64,000 nucleotides of DNA from Corallococcus silvisoli (GTDB lineage: Bacteria; Myxococcota; Myxococcia; Myxococcales; Myxococcaceae), in NCBI RefSeq assembly GCF_009909145.1, contig NZ_JAAAPJ010000006.1, forward strand, positions 1-64,000. The letters are read 5' to 3'. Position numbers and translations under genes: made by a program. Position 1 is the first letter of the stretch, and each line of letters begins with the position of its first letter. This document shows positions 17,831-27,715 of this stretch, piece by piece. Under the pieces are notes generated by a model that saw only the letters and a list, made by a program, of their open reading frames with translations, did not search any database and was not told the DNA's origin.

Positions 17831-19777
17831 ATGCTCGCGTCGGCGGTGACGGCGCGGTACACGGGGCGCGTGTACGGACGGGCGGTCATTTCCTGGGTGG
17901 GGCTCTGCCTCCTGCTGTTGTCTCCCGCGTGTCTTCCGCGAGCCACCCGGCCCGCCGTGCCCGGAGGGCCGGAGGACCTGGCCCGCCAGTACCTGGAGGC
18001 CTGGGCGCGCAATGACCTCGCGGCCCAGCGCCAGGGGCTCCTCGACGCGCCCGCGGACTTCGACGCGCAGCACGCGCGCTGGAGACAGGACCTGGGCGTG
18101 GTGGCCTCCCGCTTCGCACCGCCCGAGCTGGAAGCCGACGATGGCACCACGGCGGTGGTGGCGTTTCGCGGCGTGCACACGCTGCGGGGACTGGGGGAGT
18201 GGGAGGTGGCGTCCCGGCTGCGCTTCGAGCGCCGGGGAAAGCGCTGGGGCCTGCGCTGGACGCCCCAGGTGTTCCACCCCGACGCACGGCCGGGAGACCG
18301 CTTCGCCCGGCTGAGGACCTGGGGGCCTCGCGAAGCGCTGCTCGACGCTCGGGGGACGCCGCTCACCGTGCCGGGAGAGGTCATCCGCGTCGGCGTGCTG
18401 CCGGGCCGGGTGAAGGACCGCGCCGCCGTGGCCACCGCGCTCCAGGCCCAGCTGGGCGTGGAGCCCACCAAGGTGCTCGCCGCGCTGAACGCCGCGAGCG
18501 CGCAGCCTGAGCAGTTCCTCGCGTTCATCGACGTGCGGCCGGAGCGCTACCAGCAGGTGCGCGCCGCGCTCGCGCCGGTGCCCGGCATCTTCTTCCGCAA
18601 GAAGACCGCGCGCCTCACCCCCTCGGAGGGCTTCGCCGCGCACACGCTGGGACGGGTGGGCGAGGTGACGGCGGAGGCGCTTCAGGCGCTGGGCCCGCTC
18701 TATCAGCCGGGGGATGTCGTGGGGCTGTCGGGCCTGGAGCGCGCACAGGAGCGGACGCTGGCTGGCCGGCCCTCGGGCGAGGTGCGGCTCCTGCGCCGCT
18801 CGGGCGACAGCGACGTGCTGCACCGCTTCGATGGCGAGCCGGGGCGGCCCGTGCGCACCACGTTGCGCATGGACGTGCAGGCGGCGGCGGAGGCGGCGCT
18901 CGCGGACATCTCCCGGCCCGCCGCGCTGGTCGCGGTGGACGCGGGGACGGGCGAGGTGCTGGCGGTGGCCAGCCGGCCGCTCGGGGAGGCGCTGCACCGG
19001 GCGCTGACGGGGCGCTACCCGCCGGGCTCCACGTTCAAGGTCGTGACCGCCGAGGCCCTGCTCGCGAGCGGCTTGAAGCCGGACTCCCGCGCCGACTGCC
19101 CGGTGGAGGTGACGGCCGGGCGCAAGCGCTTCCGCAACTTCGAGTCCGAGGTCCTGGGCACCACGACGCTGCGGCGCGTGTTCGCGCTGTCGTGCAACAC
19201 GGCCTTCATCCAGCTCTCCGCGAGGCTGGCGCCGGGGGCCCTGGAGGACGCGGCCCGGCGCTTCGGCTTCGGGGTGGCCTACGACGTGGGACTGCCCTCG
19301 CCGGGCGCCACCTTCCCCGCGCCCCGAGACGACGCCGAGCGCGCGGCGGCCTCCATGGGACAGGGCCGCGTGCTGGCCACGCCGCTGCACATGGCCACGG
19401 TCGCGGCGGCGGTGGACTCGGGCGTCTGGCGCGCGCCGCGCCTGCTGGCGGACGCGGAGGCGGGCCCCGAGGCGCGGTTGAGTCCGGGGACAGCCGAGCC
19501 GCTCCGCGACCTGATGCGCGCGGTGGTGACGGAAGGAACGGCGAAGTCCGCCGCGAGCATCCCCGGCCTCCTGGGCAAGACGGGGACCGCCGAGTACGGC
19601 ACCGCGGCGCCGCCCGAGACCCACGCCTGGTTCATCGGCGTGCGCGGCGGCGTGGGCTTCGCGGTGGTCGTGGAGGGCGGTGGCGTTGGCGGCCGCGTCG
19701 CTGTCCCGCTCGCGCTTCGCTTCCTCCAGGCACTCGACGCGGTGGCGGTGCGCTCCATCCGCGGGGGCGATGTCTAG
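17831..19777 (+). CDS. MecA-like class B penicillin-binding protein
   Basis: A 648-residue peptidoglycan transpeptidase. After a membrane anchor (VISWVGLCLLLLSPACL) comes an NTF2-like MecA_N domain (about 45-150), then a dimerisation region and the transpeptidase domain. The active site motifs are STFK (Ser400), SCN (Ser454) and KTGT (Lys583). LSPAC could also serve as a lipobox. The N-terminal MecA-type domain sets it apart from the division PBP3. It may be a spare or stress transpeptidase; relation to beta-lactam tolerance is only a possibility. Function by family is firm. Confidence 0.88.
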   Translation: MLASAVTARYTGRVYGRAVISWVGLCLLLLSPACLPRATRPAVPGGPEDLARQYLEAWARNDLAAQRQGLLDAPADFDAQHARWRQDLGVVASRFAPPELEADDGTTAVVAFRGVHTLRGLGEWEVASRLRFERRGKRWGLRWTPQVFHPDARPGDRFARLRTWGPREALLDARGTPLTVPGEVIRVGVLPGRVKDRAAVATALQAQLGVEPTKVLAALNAASAQPEQFLAFIDVRPERYQQVRAALAPVPGIFFRKKTARLTPSEGFAAHTLGRVGEVTAEALQALGPLYQPGDVVGLSGLERAQERTLAGRPSGEVRLLRRSGDSDVLHRFDGEPGRPVRTTLRMDVQAAAEAALADISRPAALVAVDAGTGEVLAVASRPLGEALHRALTGRYPPGSTFKVVTAEALLASGLKPDSRADCPVEVTAGRKRFRNFESEVLGTTTLRRVFALSCNTAFIQLSARLAPGALEDAARRFGFGVAYDVGLPSPGATFPAPRDDAERAAASMGQGRVLATPLHMATVAAAVDSGVWRAPRLLADAEAGPEARLSPGTAEPLRDLMRAVVTEGTAKSAASIPGLLGKTGTAEYGTAAPPETHAWFIGVRGGVGFAVVVEGGGVGGRVAVPLALRFLQALDAVAVRSIRGGDV

Positions 19778-19861
19778 CCACGGAGGCGGCCCTCCGAGCC
19801 CCACGCTCCTCCCACGCCCCGCCGGGTGGCCATCCCAGCGGGCGCGGCCCAGCTTCAGGGG

Positions 19862-22489
19862 ATGGCCGGTGAATCCCTGAGCGGCCGGGCCGCTCGTGCC
19901 GGGGTGCTTCCCACGCGCCGTGGCGGCAAACAGCGGAGACCGTCACCGAAGCCGGCGGGGAAGTCCACGGGGCCCCCTGCCTGGAGCGAGCCGGCGGAGG
20001 CGCTGTGTGAGCGGCTGGGCACCACGCCCCAGGGCCTGTCGGAGGATGCGGCGCGGGCGCGCCTCGACTCCCTGGGCGCGAACACCGCGGAGGCGCGGCG
20101 CCGCCATCCGCTGGCCCTGGAGTTGTTGCAGCGGCTGGGCAACCCGCTGGTGCTCGTGCTGCTGGTGGCCTGCGGCGTGTCCGCCGTCGTCCATGACCTG
20201 ACCAGCTCCGCCATCATCGCCGTCATCGTGTTGATCAGCGTGACGCTGGACTTCGTCCAGGAGCACCGCGCCAACAACGCGGCGGAGCGCCTCAGGAGCG
20301 CCGTGGCCCTTCGCGCCCGCGTGCTGCGGGATGGAGAGGAGCAGGAGCGGCCCGCCGTGGAGCTGGTCCCCGGGGACGTGGTCCTGCTCGCGGCCGGCAG
20401 CCTGGTCCCCGCGGACGCGCGCCTGCTGGAGTCGCGGGAGCTGTCCGTCAATGAAGCGCTGCTCACCGGCGAGCCCTATCCCATGGAGAAGGCGACGGGG
20501 CTGGCCGCCGCGGACGCGCCGCTCGCCGAGGTGGGCAACACCGTCTTCGCCGGCACGTCGGTGCTGGGAGGCACGGCCCGCGCGCTCGTCTTCGCCACCG
20601 GGGGCCGCACGGAGGTGGGGAGCATCGCCCGCGGGCTGGAAGAGCCCGTGGCCTCCACCGCCTTCGCTCGGGACACGCGCCGCTTCTCCGTGATGCTGAT
20701 GCGGCTGACGGTCCTGATGGTCCTGTTCGTGCTCCTGGTGAACCTGGTCCTGGAGCGCCCGCTGCTGGAGTCCTTCCTCTTCGCGGTGGCGCTGGCGGTG
20801 GGCCTGACGCCGGAGCTGCTGCCCATGGTCGTGTCGGTGACGCTCGCTCGCGGCGCCCTGCGGCTCGCGGGGCAGGGCGTCATCGTCAAGCGCTTGAGCG
20901 CGGTGCACGACCTGGGCTGCATGGATGTCCTGTGCACCGACAAGACGGGCACGCTCACGGAGGCGAGGATCCGGATGGAGCGCGCCGAGGACGCCGCCGG
21001 CCACCCCAGCCCCCGCGTCCGGGGCTGGGCCTTCCTCAACAGCCACTTCGCGACGGGCCTGCGCAGCCCCATGGACGCGGCCATCCTCGACCAGCGGCTG
21101 GAGTGGACGGAGGGCTGGGACAAGCAGGACGAGCTGCCCTTCGACTTCGAGCGCCGCCGGGTGTCCGTGCTGCTTCAGAGGGGCGCCCGCCGCGTGCTGG
21201 TGGTGAAGGGCGCGCCGGAGGCCCTGCTGCGCCTCTGCGAGGCGCGCGAGGACGCGGACGGGGCGGTGCGCCCGCTGGACCCGGAGGCGCGCGAGGCCTT
21301 GCAGGCCCGCTCGGACGCCATGGGGGAAGAAGGCCTGCGGGTGCTGGGCATCGCCTGGCGTGATGAGCCCCCGCGGGCGGAGCCCCTGACCCTGGAGGAC
21401 GAGGCGCGGCTCGTCTTCGCGGGCTTCGTCACCTTCCTGGATCCGCCCAAGCAGAGCGCGCGCCCGGCGCTGGACGCGCTCGCCCGGGAGGGCGTCGCCG
21501 TCAAGGTCGTGACCGGGGACAACGCGCGGGTGGCGGTGCACGTCTGTCAGCAGCTGGGGCTGGACGTGCGGGGCGTGCTCTCCGGCGCGGAGCTGGCGCT
21601 GCTGGACGACGAGGCCCTGAGCGCCCGGGCGCAGGACACCACCGTCTTCGCGCGCGCGTCCCCCGCGCAGAAGGGCCGCATCCTGCGCGCGCTGCGGCAG
21701 CGCGGCCACGTGGTGGGCTACCTGGGAGACGGCATCAACGACGCGCCGTCGTTGCACGAGGCGGACGTGGGCATCTCCGTCGAAGGCGCGGTGGATGTCG
21801 CGCGCGAGGCCGCGGCGCTGCTGATGCTGCGCCAGGAGCTGGGCGTCCTCCACAGCGGCGTGCTGGAGGGGCGGCGCACCTTCGGCAACGTCATGAAGTA
21901 CATCCGGATGGGGACCAGCTCCAACTTCGGGAACATGCTGAGCATGGCCGTGGCGTCGCTGGCGCTGCCGTTCCTGCCCATGCTGCCCATCCAGATCCTC
22001 CTCAACAACATGCTGTACGACGTGTCGGAGCTGGCCATCCCGCTGGACACGGTGGACGCGGCTCAGCTGGCGCGGCCCACGCGCTGGGACCTGCGCTTCG
22101 TGCGCCTCTACATGGCGGTGTTCGGCACGCTCAGCTCGCTCTTCGACGCGGCCACGTTCGTGGTGCTGCTGCACGGCTTCCGGGCGGGCGCGCCGCTCTT
22201 CCAGACCAGCTGGTTCATGGAGTCCCTGACCACGCAGGTGCTGGTCATCTTCATCATCCGCACCCGGGGCGGACCGGGACGCGCGCCCCCTTCACGCGTC
22301 CTGCTGCTGTCGTCGCTGGGCATGGTGCTGGTGGCCAACGCGCTGCCCTTCACGCCCGTGGGGCACTACTTCGGCTTCGTGCGGCCGCCGCCCTCCGTGC
22401 TGCTGTCGCTGGGCGTGTTGGTGGCGCTCTACCTGGGCTGCGCGGCGTGGCTCAACCGCTGGTTCTTCCGGCACTTCGACACCTCGTGA
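19862..22489 (+). CDS. mgtA: Mg2+-importing P-type ATPase (MgtA/MgtB family)
   Basis: An 875-residue P-type ATPase. It has the phosphorylation motif DKTGTLT (Asp near residue 360), LLTGEP in the actuator domain, the hinge GDGINDAPSLHEADVGIS, and MNNMLYDVSELAIP-like helix 6 (ILLNNMLYDVSE) plus PTRWD, which are characteristic of MgtA/B magnesium importers. About ten membrane helices. A GTG 36 bases upstream is an alternative start; ATG 19862 has CAGGGG in front. Magnesium-dependent control is usual for the family, but no leader motif is visible here. Confidence 0.88.
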   Translation: MAGESLSGRAARAGVLPTRRGGKQRRPSPKPAGKSTGPPAWSEPAEALCERLGTTPQGLSEDAARARLDSLGANTAEARRRHPLALELLQRLGNPLVLVLLVACGVSAVVHDLTSSAIIAVIVLISVTLDFVQEHRANNAAERLRSAVALRARVLRDGEEQERPAVELVPGDVVLLAAGSLVPADARLLESRELSVNEALLTGEPYPMEKATGLAAADAPLAEVGNTVFAGTSVLGGTARALVFATGGRTEVGSIARGLEEPVASTAFARDTRRFSVMLMRLTVLMVLFVLLVNLVLERPLLESFLFAVALAVGLTPELLPMVVSVTLARGALRLAGQGVIVKRLSAVHDLGCMDVLCTDKTGTLTEARIRMERAEDAAGHPSPRVRGWAFLNSHFATGLRSPMDAAILDQRLEWTEGWDKQDELPFDFERRRVSVLLQRGARRVLVVKGAPEALLRLCEAREDADGAVRPLDPEAREALQARSDAMGEEGLRVLGIAWRDEPPRAEPLTLEDEARLVFAGFVTFLDPPKQSARPALDALAREGVAVKVVTGDNARVAVHVCQQLGLDVRGVLSGAELALLDDEALSARAQDTTVFARASPAQKGRILRALRQRGHVVGYLGDGINDAPSLHEADVGISVEGAVDVAREAAALLMLRQELGVLHSGVLEGRRTFGNVMKYIRMGTSSNFGNMLSMAVASLALPFLPMLPIQILLNNMLYDVSELAIPLDTVDAAQLARPTRWDLRFVRLYMAVFGTLSSLFDAATFVVLLHGFRAGAPLFQTSWFMESLTTQVLVIFIIRTRGGPGRAPPSRVLLLSSLGMVLVANALPFTPVGHYFGFVRPPPSVLLSLGVLVALYLGCAAWLNRWFFRHFDTS

Positions 22490-22523
22490 CCCGGCCCGGC
22501 GGGGCCGCCGAACGCGGCGTGGC

Positions 22524-22548
22524 GGACACCCGTCCCGCCCGGGTGTCC
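22524..22548 (+). terminator. hairpin after mgtA
   Basis: GGACACCCG and CGGGTGTCC form a perfect 9-pair stem with a 7-base loop, 35 bases after the ATPase stop and before the exporter gene. No clear T-tract follows, so the terminator call is moderate. Confidence 0.5.
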
Positions 22549-22630
22549 TGTAGCGGGCGCGCGGCCTCCCGGGGCGGTGGGCCGCGCCGGTGAGCAGGGA
22601 CTATCGCCCTCGGAAGCGGCCCCCGACGCC

Positions 22631-25198
22631 ATGCGAGGGGCTGGAAACGGGGGCAGGGTGCACGGGCATCACGGGCATCACGATGGACGCTGGGGCGCCT
22701 CGCGGGACCAGTTCGCGCACGCCTTCGTGAGCGGGCTGGTCCGCCACCGCCGTGCCATCCTGGGCATCGCGGCGCTGATGTCCGTCGTGGGCGTGGCCCT
22801 GACGGTGTCCCTCTACGGCGATCTGCGCAGCGAGGTGGAGGAGCTGCTGCCCTCCACCGCCCCCAGCGTGGTGTCGGCCCGCGTCCTCGGTCCCCGGCTG
22901 TACGACGTCAACCACCTGTCCGTCGTGCTGGAGGGGGACGACCCCGCCGCCTTGAGGCGCTTCGCGGATGCCTTCGCGGCCCGGGTGCGCGCGCTGCCGC
23001 CCACGCTGGTGCGCGAGGTGGAGTACCGCTCGGACGCGGAGCTGGATTACGTGCGCCGCTTCGGCCTCTTCTACCTGTCCGTCGAACAGCTCCAGACGCT
23101 CATCCAGCGCGTGCGGGCCCGGCTCGATTGGGAGAAGCGCCATGCGAACCCCTTCGTGGTGGACCTGCTGGGCAACGACACGCCTCCCTCGCTGGACCTC
23201 CCCGCGCTGGCGGGCGCGGCGGGCGGAGGGGCGCTCGCGTCCGTGGAGCGCTTCAAGAACGGCTACTTCCAGAGCGCGGACGGCAAGCGGGTGGTGTTGC
23301 TCATCCGGCCGCCGGAGGCCACCACCGGGTATGCCTTCAACCACGCCCTGCTGGAGCGGGTGAGGGCGGAGGCCCAGGCCCTGTCCGCGGGGTTCCCCGG
23401 GGCTCCGTCGCGCATCGGCTACGACGGCGAGGTCGCCACGATGACGGAGGAGCAGGCGTCGCTGCGGCAGGACCTGGTGGTGTCCGGCATGTTGGTGCTG
23501 GGGGGCGTGTCGCTGGTGCTGTGGCTGTACTTCCGGAGGTGGCGGGCCATCGCCGCGCTCGTCGGCTCGCTGGCCGTGGGGTGCGCCGTCACGTTCGGCC
23601 TGGCGAAGCTGCTCATCGGCTACCTCAACGCGAACACGGCGTTCCTGGGCTCCATCGTCGTGGGCAATGGCATCAACGCGGCCATCATCTTCATGGCCCG
23701 CTACCTGGAAGAGCGCCGCGACGGGCTGTCCGTGGACGACGCCCTGCCCCTGGCCTGGAGCCGCACCCTGGAGCCCACCTTCGTGGCGTCCTTCGCCGCG
23801 GGGTTGGCGTACCTGTCGCTGATGGTGACGCGCTTCCGGGGGTTCAACCAGTTCGGCATCATTGGCGGGCTGGGGATGGCGCTGTGCTGGGCGGCGACCT
23901 ATGTGCTGCTGCCGCCGCTGCTCGTCACGCTGGAGGGCCAGCGGCCCATGGACTTCACCGGCGTGCGGGGCGCGGCCCGGTTGACGGAGACGCTGGCCCG
24001 GCTCGTCGAGCGACACCGGCGGTGGGTGCGAGGCGTCGCGCTGGCGCTGCTCCTGGGCTCGATGGGCGCCATCGCGACCTACCGGGGCCCGCTGGTGGAG
24101 GCGGACTTCAACAAGCTCCGCGCCCGCGACAGCCAGAAGAACGGATCCATCTACTGGGGCCAGCAGGTGGACGCGGTCTTCCAGACCTACCTCACGCCCA
24201 TCGCCATCGTCGCGGACACTCCGGCGGACCTCCAGCGCGTCGTCGGGGCGCTGGACGCGCGGCAGCGGGCGCTGGGCACCGGTGCCCCCGTGGGCGAGGT
24301 GCGCACCGCGAGCACGCTGATGCCCCAGGATCCCCAGGCGAAGCTGCCGCTGCTGCGAGAGCTGCGCCGGCTGCTGCCGGATGACAAGGTGGCGCGGCTG
24401 CCTCCCGCGGACCGCGATGAAGCCAGCCGCTTCCTGCCGCCCGTGGACGCGAGGCCCCCCACGTGGGAGGACCTGCCCGCGACGATTCGTCAGCCGCTCA
24501 CCGAACGGGACGGCACGGTGGGGCGCATCGCGTTCGCCTATCCGAAGCGCGTGGGCGCCATCGATGCGACGTACGGCACCCAGCTGACGGAGCTCATCCG
24601 CGGCGCCATCCAGGACGCGGGAGGCCACGCGCTGGCGACGGGGCGTCCGCTGCTCATCTCCGACATCAACCAGTCCATCCTGCGCGACGGGCCCCGGGCC
24701 ACGCTGCTCGCGTTCGCCGCGGTGACGCTGCTGGTGCTCGTGGTGGTGCGGCGGCCGGCGTATTCCGTGGCGGTGCTGGTGGGCCTGCTCCTGGGCGTGG
24801 CGTGGCTGATTGGGCTGGCCGCGGCGCTGCGGCTGCGGCTCAACTTCCTCAACTTCGTGGTGCTGCCCATCACCTTCGGCATCGGCGTGGACTACGCGGC
24901 GAACCTGGTGCTGCGCTACCGGCAGGAGGGCCCGGGGTCGTTCATCCGGGTGATGGACGATACGGGGGGCGCGGTGGCGCTGTGCTCCTCCACGACCATC
25001 ATCGGCTACGCGTCGCTCATCTTCTCCAACAACCAGGCCCTCGCGGGCTTCGGCCTGCTGGCGACCCTGGGCGAGGTGGCCTGTCTTTCCGCGGGGTTGC
25101 TCGCGCTGCCCGCGTTCTTCTTCGTCCCCTCCACTCCCCCCGGGCAATCGCCGCGCGCCCGGGACGTAGAGCCGCTCATGAGCGGAGAGATTGAATGA
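22631..25198 (+). CDS. RND/MMPL-family membrane exporter
   Basis: An 855-residue transporter with the twofold RND repeat: helix, large extracytoplasmic domain, then five helices, repeated (QDLVVSGMLVLGGVSLVLW and LLAFAAVTLLVLVVV start the two bundles). The motif GIGVDYAANLVLRYRQ in the second half and GNGINAAIIFMARYLEE in the first are the conserved helix-4 segments. The layout resembles hopanoid/lipid exporters of the HpnN/MMPL type; the cargo is unknown. The N terminus is His-rich (HGHHGHHD). Its stop overlaps the next ATG by 4 bases. Confidence 0.85.
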   Translation: MRGAGNGGRVHGHHGHHDGRWGASRDQFAHAFVSGLVRHRRAILGIAALMSVVGVALTVSLYGDLRSEVEELLPSTAPSVVSARVLGPRLYDVNHLSVVLEGDDPAALRRFADAFAARVRALPPTLVREVEYRSDAELDYVRRFGLFYLSVEQLQTLIQRVRARLDWEKRHANPFVVDLLGNDTPPSLDLPALAGAAGGGALASVERFKNGYFQSADGKRVVLLIRPPEATTGYAFNHALLERVRAEAQALSAGFPGAPSRIGYDGEVATMTEEQASLRQDLVVSGMLVLGGVSLVLWLYFRRWRAIAALVGSLAVGCAVTFGLAKLLIGYLNANTAFLGSIVVGNGINAAIIFMARYLEERRDGLSVDDALPLAWSRTLEPTFVASFAAGLAYLSLMVTRFRGFNQFGIIGGLGMALCWAATYVLLPPLLVTLEGQRPMDFTGVRGAARLTETLARLVERHRRWVRGVALALLLGSMGAIATYRGPLVEADFNKLRARDSQKNGSIYWGQQVDAVFQTYLTPIAIVADTPADLQRVVGALDARQRALGTGAPVGEVRTASTLMPQDPQAKLPLLRELRRLLPDDKVARLPPADRDEASRFLPPVDARPPTWEDLPATIRQPLTERDGTVGRIAFAYPKRVGAIDATYGTQLTELIRGAIQDAGGHALATGRPLLISDINQSILRDGPRATLLAFAAVTLLVLVVVRRPAYSVAVLVGLLLGVAWLIGLAAALRLRLNFLNFVVLPITFGIGVDYAANLVLRYRQEGPGSFIRVMDDTGGAVALCSSTTIIGYASLIFSNNQALAGFGLLATLGEVACLSAGLLALPAFFFVPSTPPGQSPRARDVEPLMSGEIE

Positions 25199-26226
25199 CC
25201 TGGAGCCCCCTGCGCCTCGTGTCCGTGGCCGCGGTCGTCCTGTTGTCCGTGCCCGCGTTGGCGGGCGCCCCGAACCGGCAGCAAGCGCTGGACCGGCTGG
25301 TGACGCAGTACCACCAGCTGCGCCAGTTCAACGGCGCGGTGCTGGTCGCGGACGAGAAGGGGGTCATCCTGAAGAAGGGCTATGGCTCCGCCAACTTCGA
25401 ATGGAACGTGCCCAACACGCCGGACACGAAGTTCCGCCTCGCCTCCATCACGAAGCAGTTCACCGCGACGGTCATCCTCCAGCTGGTCGCGGAGGGGAAG
25501 CTGAAGCTCGACGACACGCTGTCCTCGGCGCTGCCTGACTACCGCAAGGACACGGGCTCGCGCGTCACCATCACCCACCTGCTCAACCACACCTCCGGCA
25601 TCCCCAGCTACACGTCCGCGCCCGACTTCTTCGCGAAGGTGTCGCGCAACCCCTACGCCGTCGCGGACTTCGTGAAGCAGTTCGCCAGTGGGGACCTGCA
25701 GTTCGAGCCCGGCTCGAAGTTCGCCTACAACAACTCCGGCTACTACCTGCTGGGCGCCATCATCGAGCGCGTCACCGGCAAGACGTACGCGCAGGCGGTG
25801 CAGGAGCGCATCTTCACCCCGCTGGGCATGAAGGACTCTGGCTTCGACGTGTCCGCGACGGTGCTCCCGAAGCGGGCCAGCGGCTATGAAGTGGCGCCGG
25901 ACGGCTACGTCAACGCGGCCTACCTGGACATGTCCCTGCCCTACGCCGCCGGGTCGCTGTATTCGACGGTGGAGGACATGTACCGCTGGGACCGCGCGCT
26001 CTACGGCGACACGCTGCTGCCGGCGGAACTCAAGCAGAAGATGTTCACGCCGGGCCTGGAGCACTACGGCTTCGGCTGGACGATGGATGCGCTGAAGCTG
26101 GACGACGGGAAGACGGAGCTGGCCACCATCGGGCACAGCGGCGGCATCAACGGGTTCAGCACCCGCATCTTCCGCGTGGCGGCGGGCCGGGAGGTGGTCA
26201 TCCTCCTGGTTCATCACCTTTCCTAA
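25195..26226 (+). pseudogene. serine hydrolase (beta-lactamase fold), 5' part, cut by the integrated element
   Basis: The first 338 codons are host sequence for a class C beta-lactamase-like serine hydrolase: signal peptide (LVSVAAVVLLSVPALAGA), SxxK motif in RLASITKQF, YxN in FAYNNSGYYLLG and the HSGG motif near the end. After VVILL the frame enters the element and gains VHHLS and a stop. The missing 3' part, a TPR domain, is found at 38,672-39,147. Rejoining the two at TGG gives an uninterrupted 495-codon gene. ATG overlaps the exporter stop by 4 bases, so the gene belonged to that operon. The catalytic domain is nearly whole and might still work. Confidence 0.9.
26207..26209 (+). other. 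attL: left attachment site (attL crossover, TGG)
   Basis: Host coding sequence ...ATCCTCCTGG switches to element sequence TTCATCACC here. TGG is the only stretch shared with the right junction at 38,672-38,674. Using it restores the host reading frame exactly. The true recombinase core may be longer and imperfect. Confidence 0.7.
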
Positions 26227-26236
26227 CTACGCGATT

Positions 26237-27313
26237 TTACTTCGTGAAACCCCTCGTCGTGGTTGTACCCGTTCCAACAGAAGTAACACCACCGGACGCG
26301 CGCTCCGCCGCCAGCCGCTCCTGCTCCCGCGCGTACTTCCGCACCGTCTCCAAGTCCTCGCTGGGCATCGTCCGCCCGCGAATGCTCGCGATGTAGCCTT
26401 GCGTGGTGCTCAGGTGCTTGTGCCGCATCAGCACGCAAACCTTTCGGTCCAGCATCCCGGAGTTCGCAAGCTCCGTCCCGTAGGTGTGGCGGAAGACATG
26501 CCACGCGGCGCCGCTGCGCTCGCCCTTAATGCGCGTCGGGAAGTCGTCCGGCGCCACCGCGCGGCACCGCACCATCAGCCCGGCCAGCTCCTCTTGGAAG
26601 TACGGGAAGAGGAAGCGCGCCCGCGTCACCCCGCGCGGCACCTTGCCCGAGCGCATGGCGTCGCGCGCGGCCTGCCGAAGGTAGCGCGCCGTCTCCTCAT
26701 CCAGCGTGAACGTGGCCTTGCTGGTGTCCGTCTTCAGCTCTTGCAACTTGGAACTCCATGGCATGCGCTGCCTTTCGACGAACACCGTGTCAGCGCTCCA
26801 GTTGATATGGCGCGGCTCCAACCCCAGCGCCTCCGAGAGACGCAAGCCGTGGCGCCGCTGCATCGAAAGGAACGCACGCGCCCGCGCATCCGGCATCGCC
26901 GCGAGCAATGCAGGATAGGTGACGTAGGGCTCCGCAAGACCGCGCGGCGGTACCGTCAGCGTCGGCAGCGGGTCGAAGTGCGCCACGGGGTTGAGTAGCA
27001 GCGGCCACCGCATCTGCTGGCCCAGCGTATAGACGCGCTGGATGTGCTTGCGCGCCTGATTAGCCGTGGTGGGCTGCACCTCGCGCCGGTCAACCCGCCC
27101 TCCCAGCCACTCCGCGATGTCGCCGCCCGTGGGACGCGGCGGCAGTGCCGCCACCGCCATCCGCAAGTGGTGCCGGATGTTCTTCCGCGTCCCCTTCCCC
27201 TGGTGCGCCAGGATGACCTCCTCGTACCACTTCACCAGCACCGCCAGCGTCGGCGCTCCACCCAGCTCCAGCGCTGCCTGCGCTCCCTGCTTCGTTGCCT
27301 TCTTGCTGCCCAT
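26237..27313 (-). CDS. int: tyrosine recombinase (phage integrase)
   Basis: A 358-residue integrase. The N-terminal half (residues about 15-115) is a SAM-like DNA-binding domain. The catalytic domain has Arg in RHGLRLSEALGL, Lys in TSKATFTLDEE, HxxR in HVFRHTYGTELA, a His in LMRHKHLSTTQGY and the Tyr nucleophile in the same stretch. It lies at the left edge, reading toward attL, 28 bases from the crossover. TTG 27325 and GTG 27322 are alternative starts; ATG 27313 is used. In the excised circle its transcript would run into the four-gene operon now at 37,079-38,671. Confidence 0.9.
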   Translation of the reverse strand: MGSKKATKQGAQAALELGGAPTLAVLVKWYEEVILAHQGKGTRKNIRHHLRMAVAALPPRPTGGDIAEWLGGRVDRREVQPTTANQARKHIQRVYTLGQQMRWPLLLNPVAHFDPLPTLTVPPRGLAEPYVTYPALLAAMPDARARAFLSMQRRHGLRLSEALGLEPRHINWSADTVFVERQRMPWSSKLQELKTDTSKATFTLDEETARYLRQAARDAMRSGKVPRGVTRARFLFPYFQEELAGLMVRCRAVAPDDFPTRIKGERSGAAWHVFRHTYGTELANSGMLDRKVCVLMRHKHLSTTQGYIASIRGRTMPSEDLETVRKYAREQERLAAERASGGVTSVGTGTTTTRGFTK

Positions 27314-27715
27314 CAGGGCCACCAAAAGCGAGAGGCCCCGCCCCGCGTGTTACGAGCACGCGGAGGGAGCCTCCCAGGACATGAGGCGCGCACGCTTAGC
27401 GGGCGCCGCCACCTCAAGCCGTCGTCGTCTTAGCACTCCCCGGGGCCTCGTAAACCCTGGAAAGTGCGGCCCCGGGCGCTACCCCGTGAGCGGCATTGCA
27501 TTGCTGGTGTCAAGCCTCGCTCGCTTGGGCGCCGACCGTCAACCAGAGCCCCACACTAAGGGGCTGGTCTGACACCTAGCAGGTGGCGTGCCCGGCGCCG
27601 CCGCCTAGTACTCCAGGACACTTGCGGCGCCGAACGCGGCGCCAACAGTCCCACTCTGCGACACAGCGTCCAGGCTGGTGGATACGTCGGCGCCGCACGG
27701 TAGGGTCCGCGCTCC
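27314..27715 (+). promoter_or_regulatory. divergent control region between integrase and cargo lipoprotein
   Basis: 402 bases with no credible gene. Seen here: two copies of GCGGCGCC spaced by 4 bases (27,624-27,643), each containing the palindrome GGCGCC, and a separated inverted pair GGTGTCA/TGACACC about 60 bases apart around 27,505-27,575. Both flanking genes must start from here, so these are candidate operators or integrase arm sites. Confidence 0.4.

Noticed and set aside
16244..19804. Very long open frame on the minus strand across the beta-helix lipoprotein and PBP genes
   Set aside because: It is antisense to two well-supported genes, is Arg/His/Gly-rich and has no motif; typical GC-rich shadow frame. 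The same holds for 977-2458 (+), 19943-22174 (-), 22601-25147 (-) and 46455-49544 (+).
26250..26280. CGTGGTTGTACCCGTTCCAAC near the left end, similar to CGTGGTGTTACCCATTGGAC at the right end, as the att core
   Set aside because: The match is imperfect, lies inside the integrase 3' coding end and would not restore the host frame; the TGG join does. It could still be a recombinase arm site.
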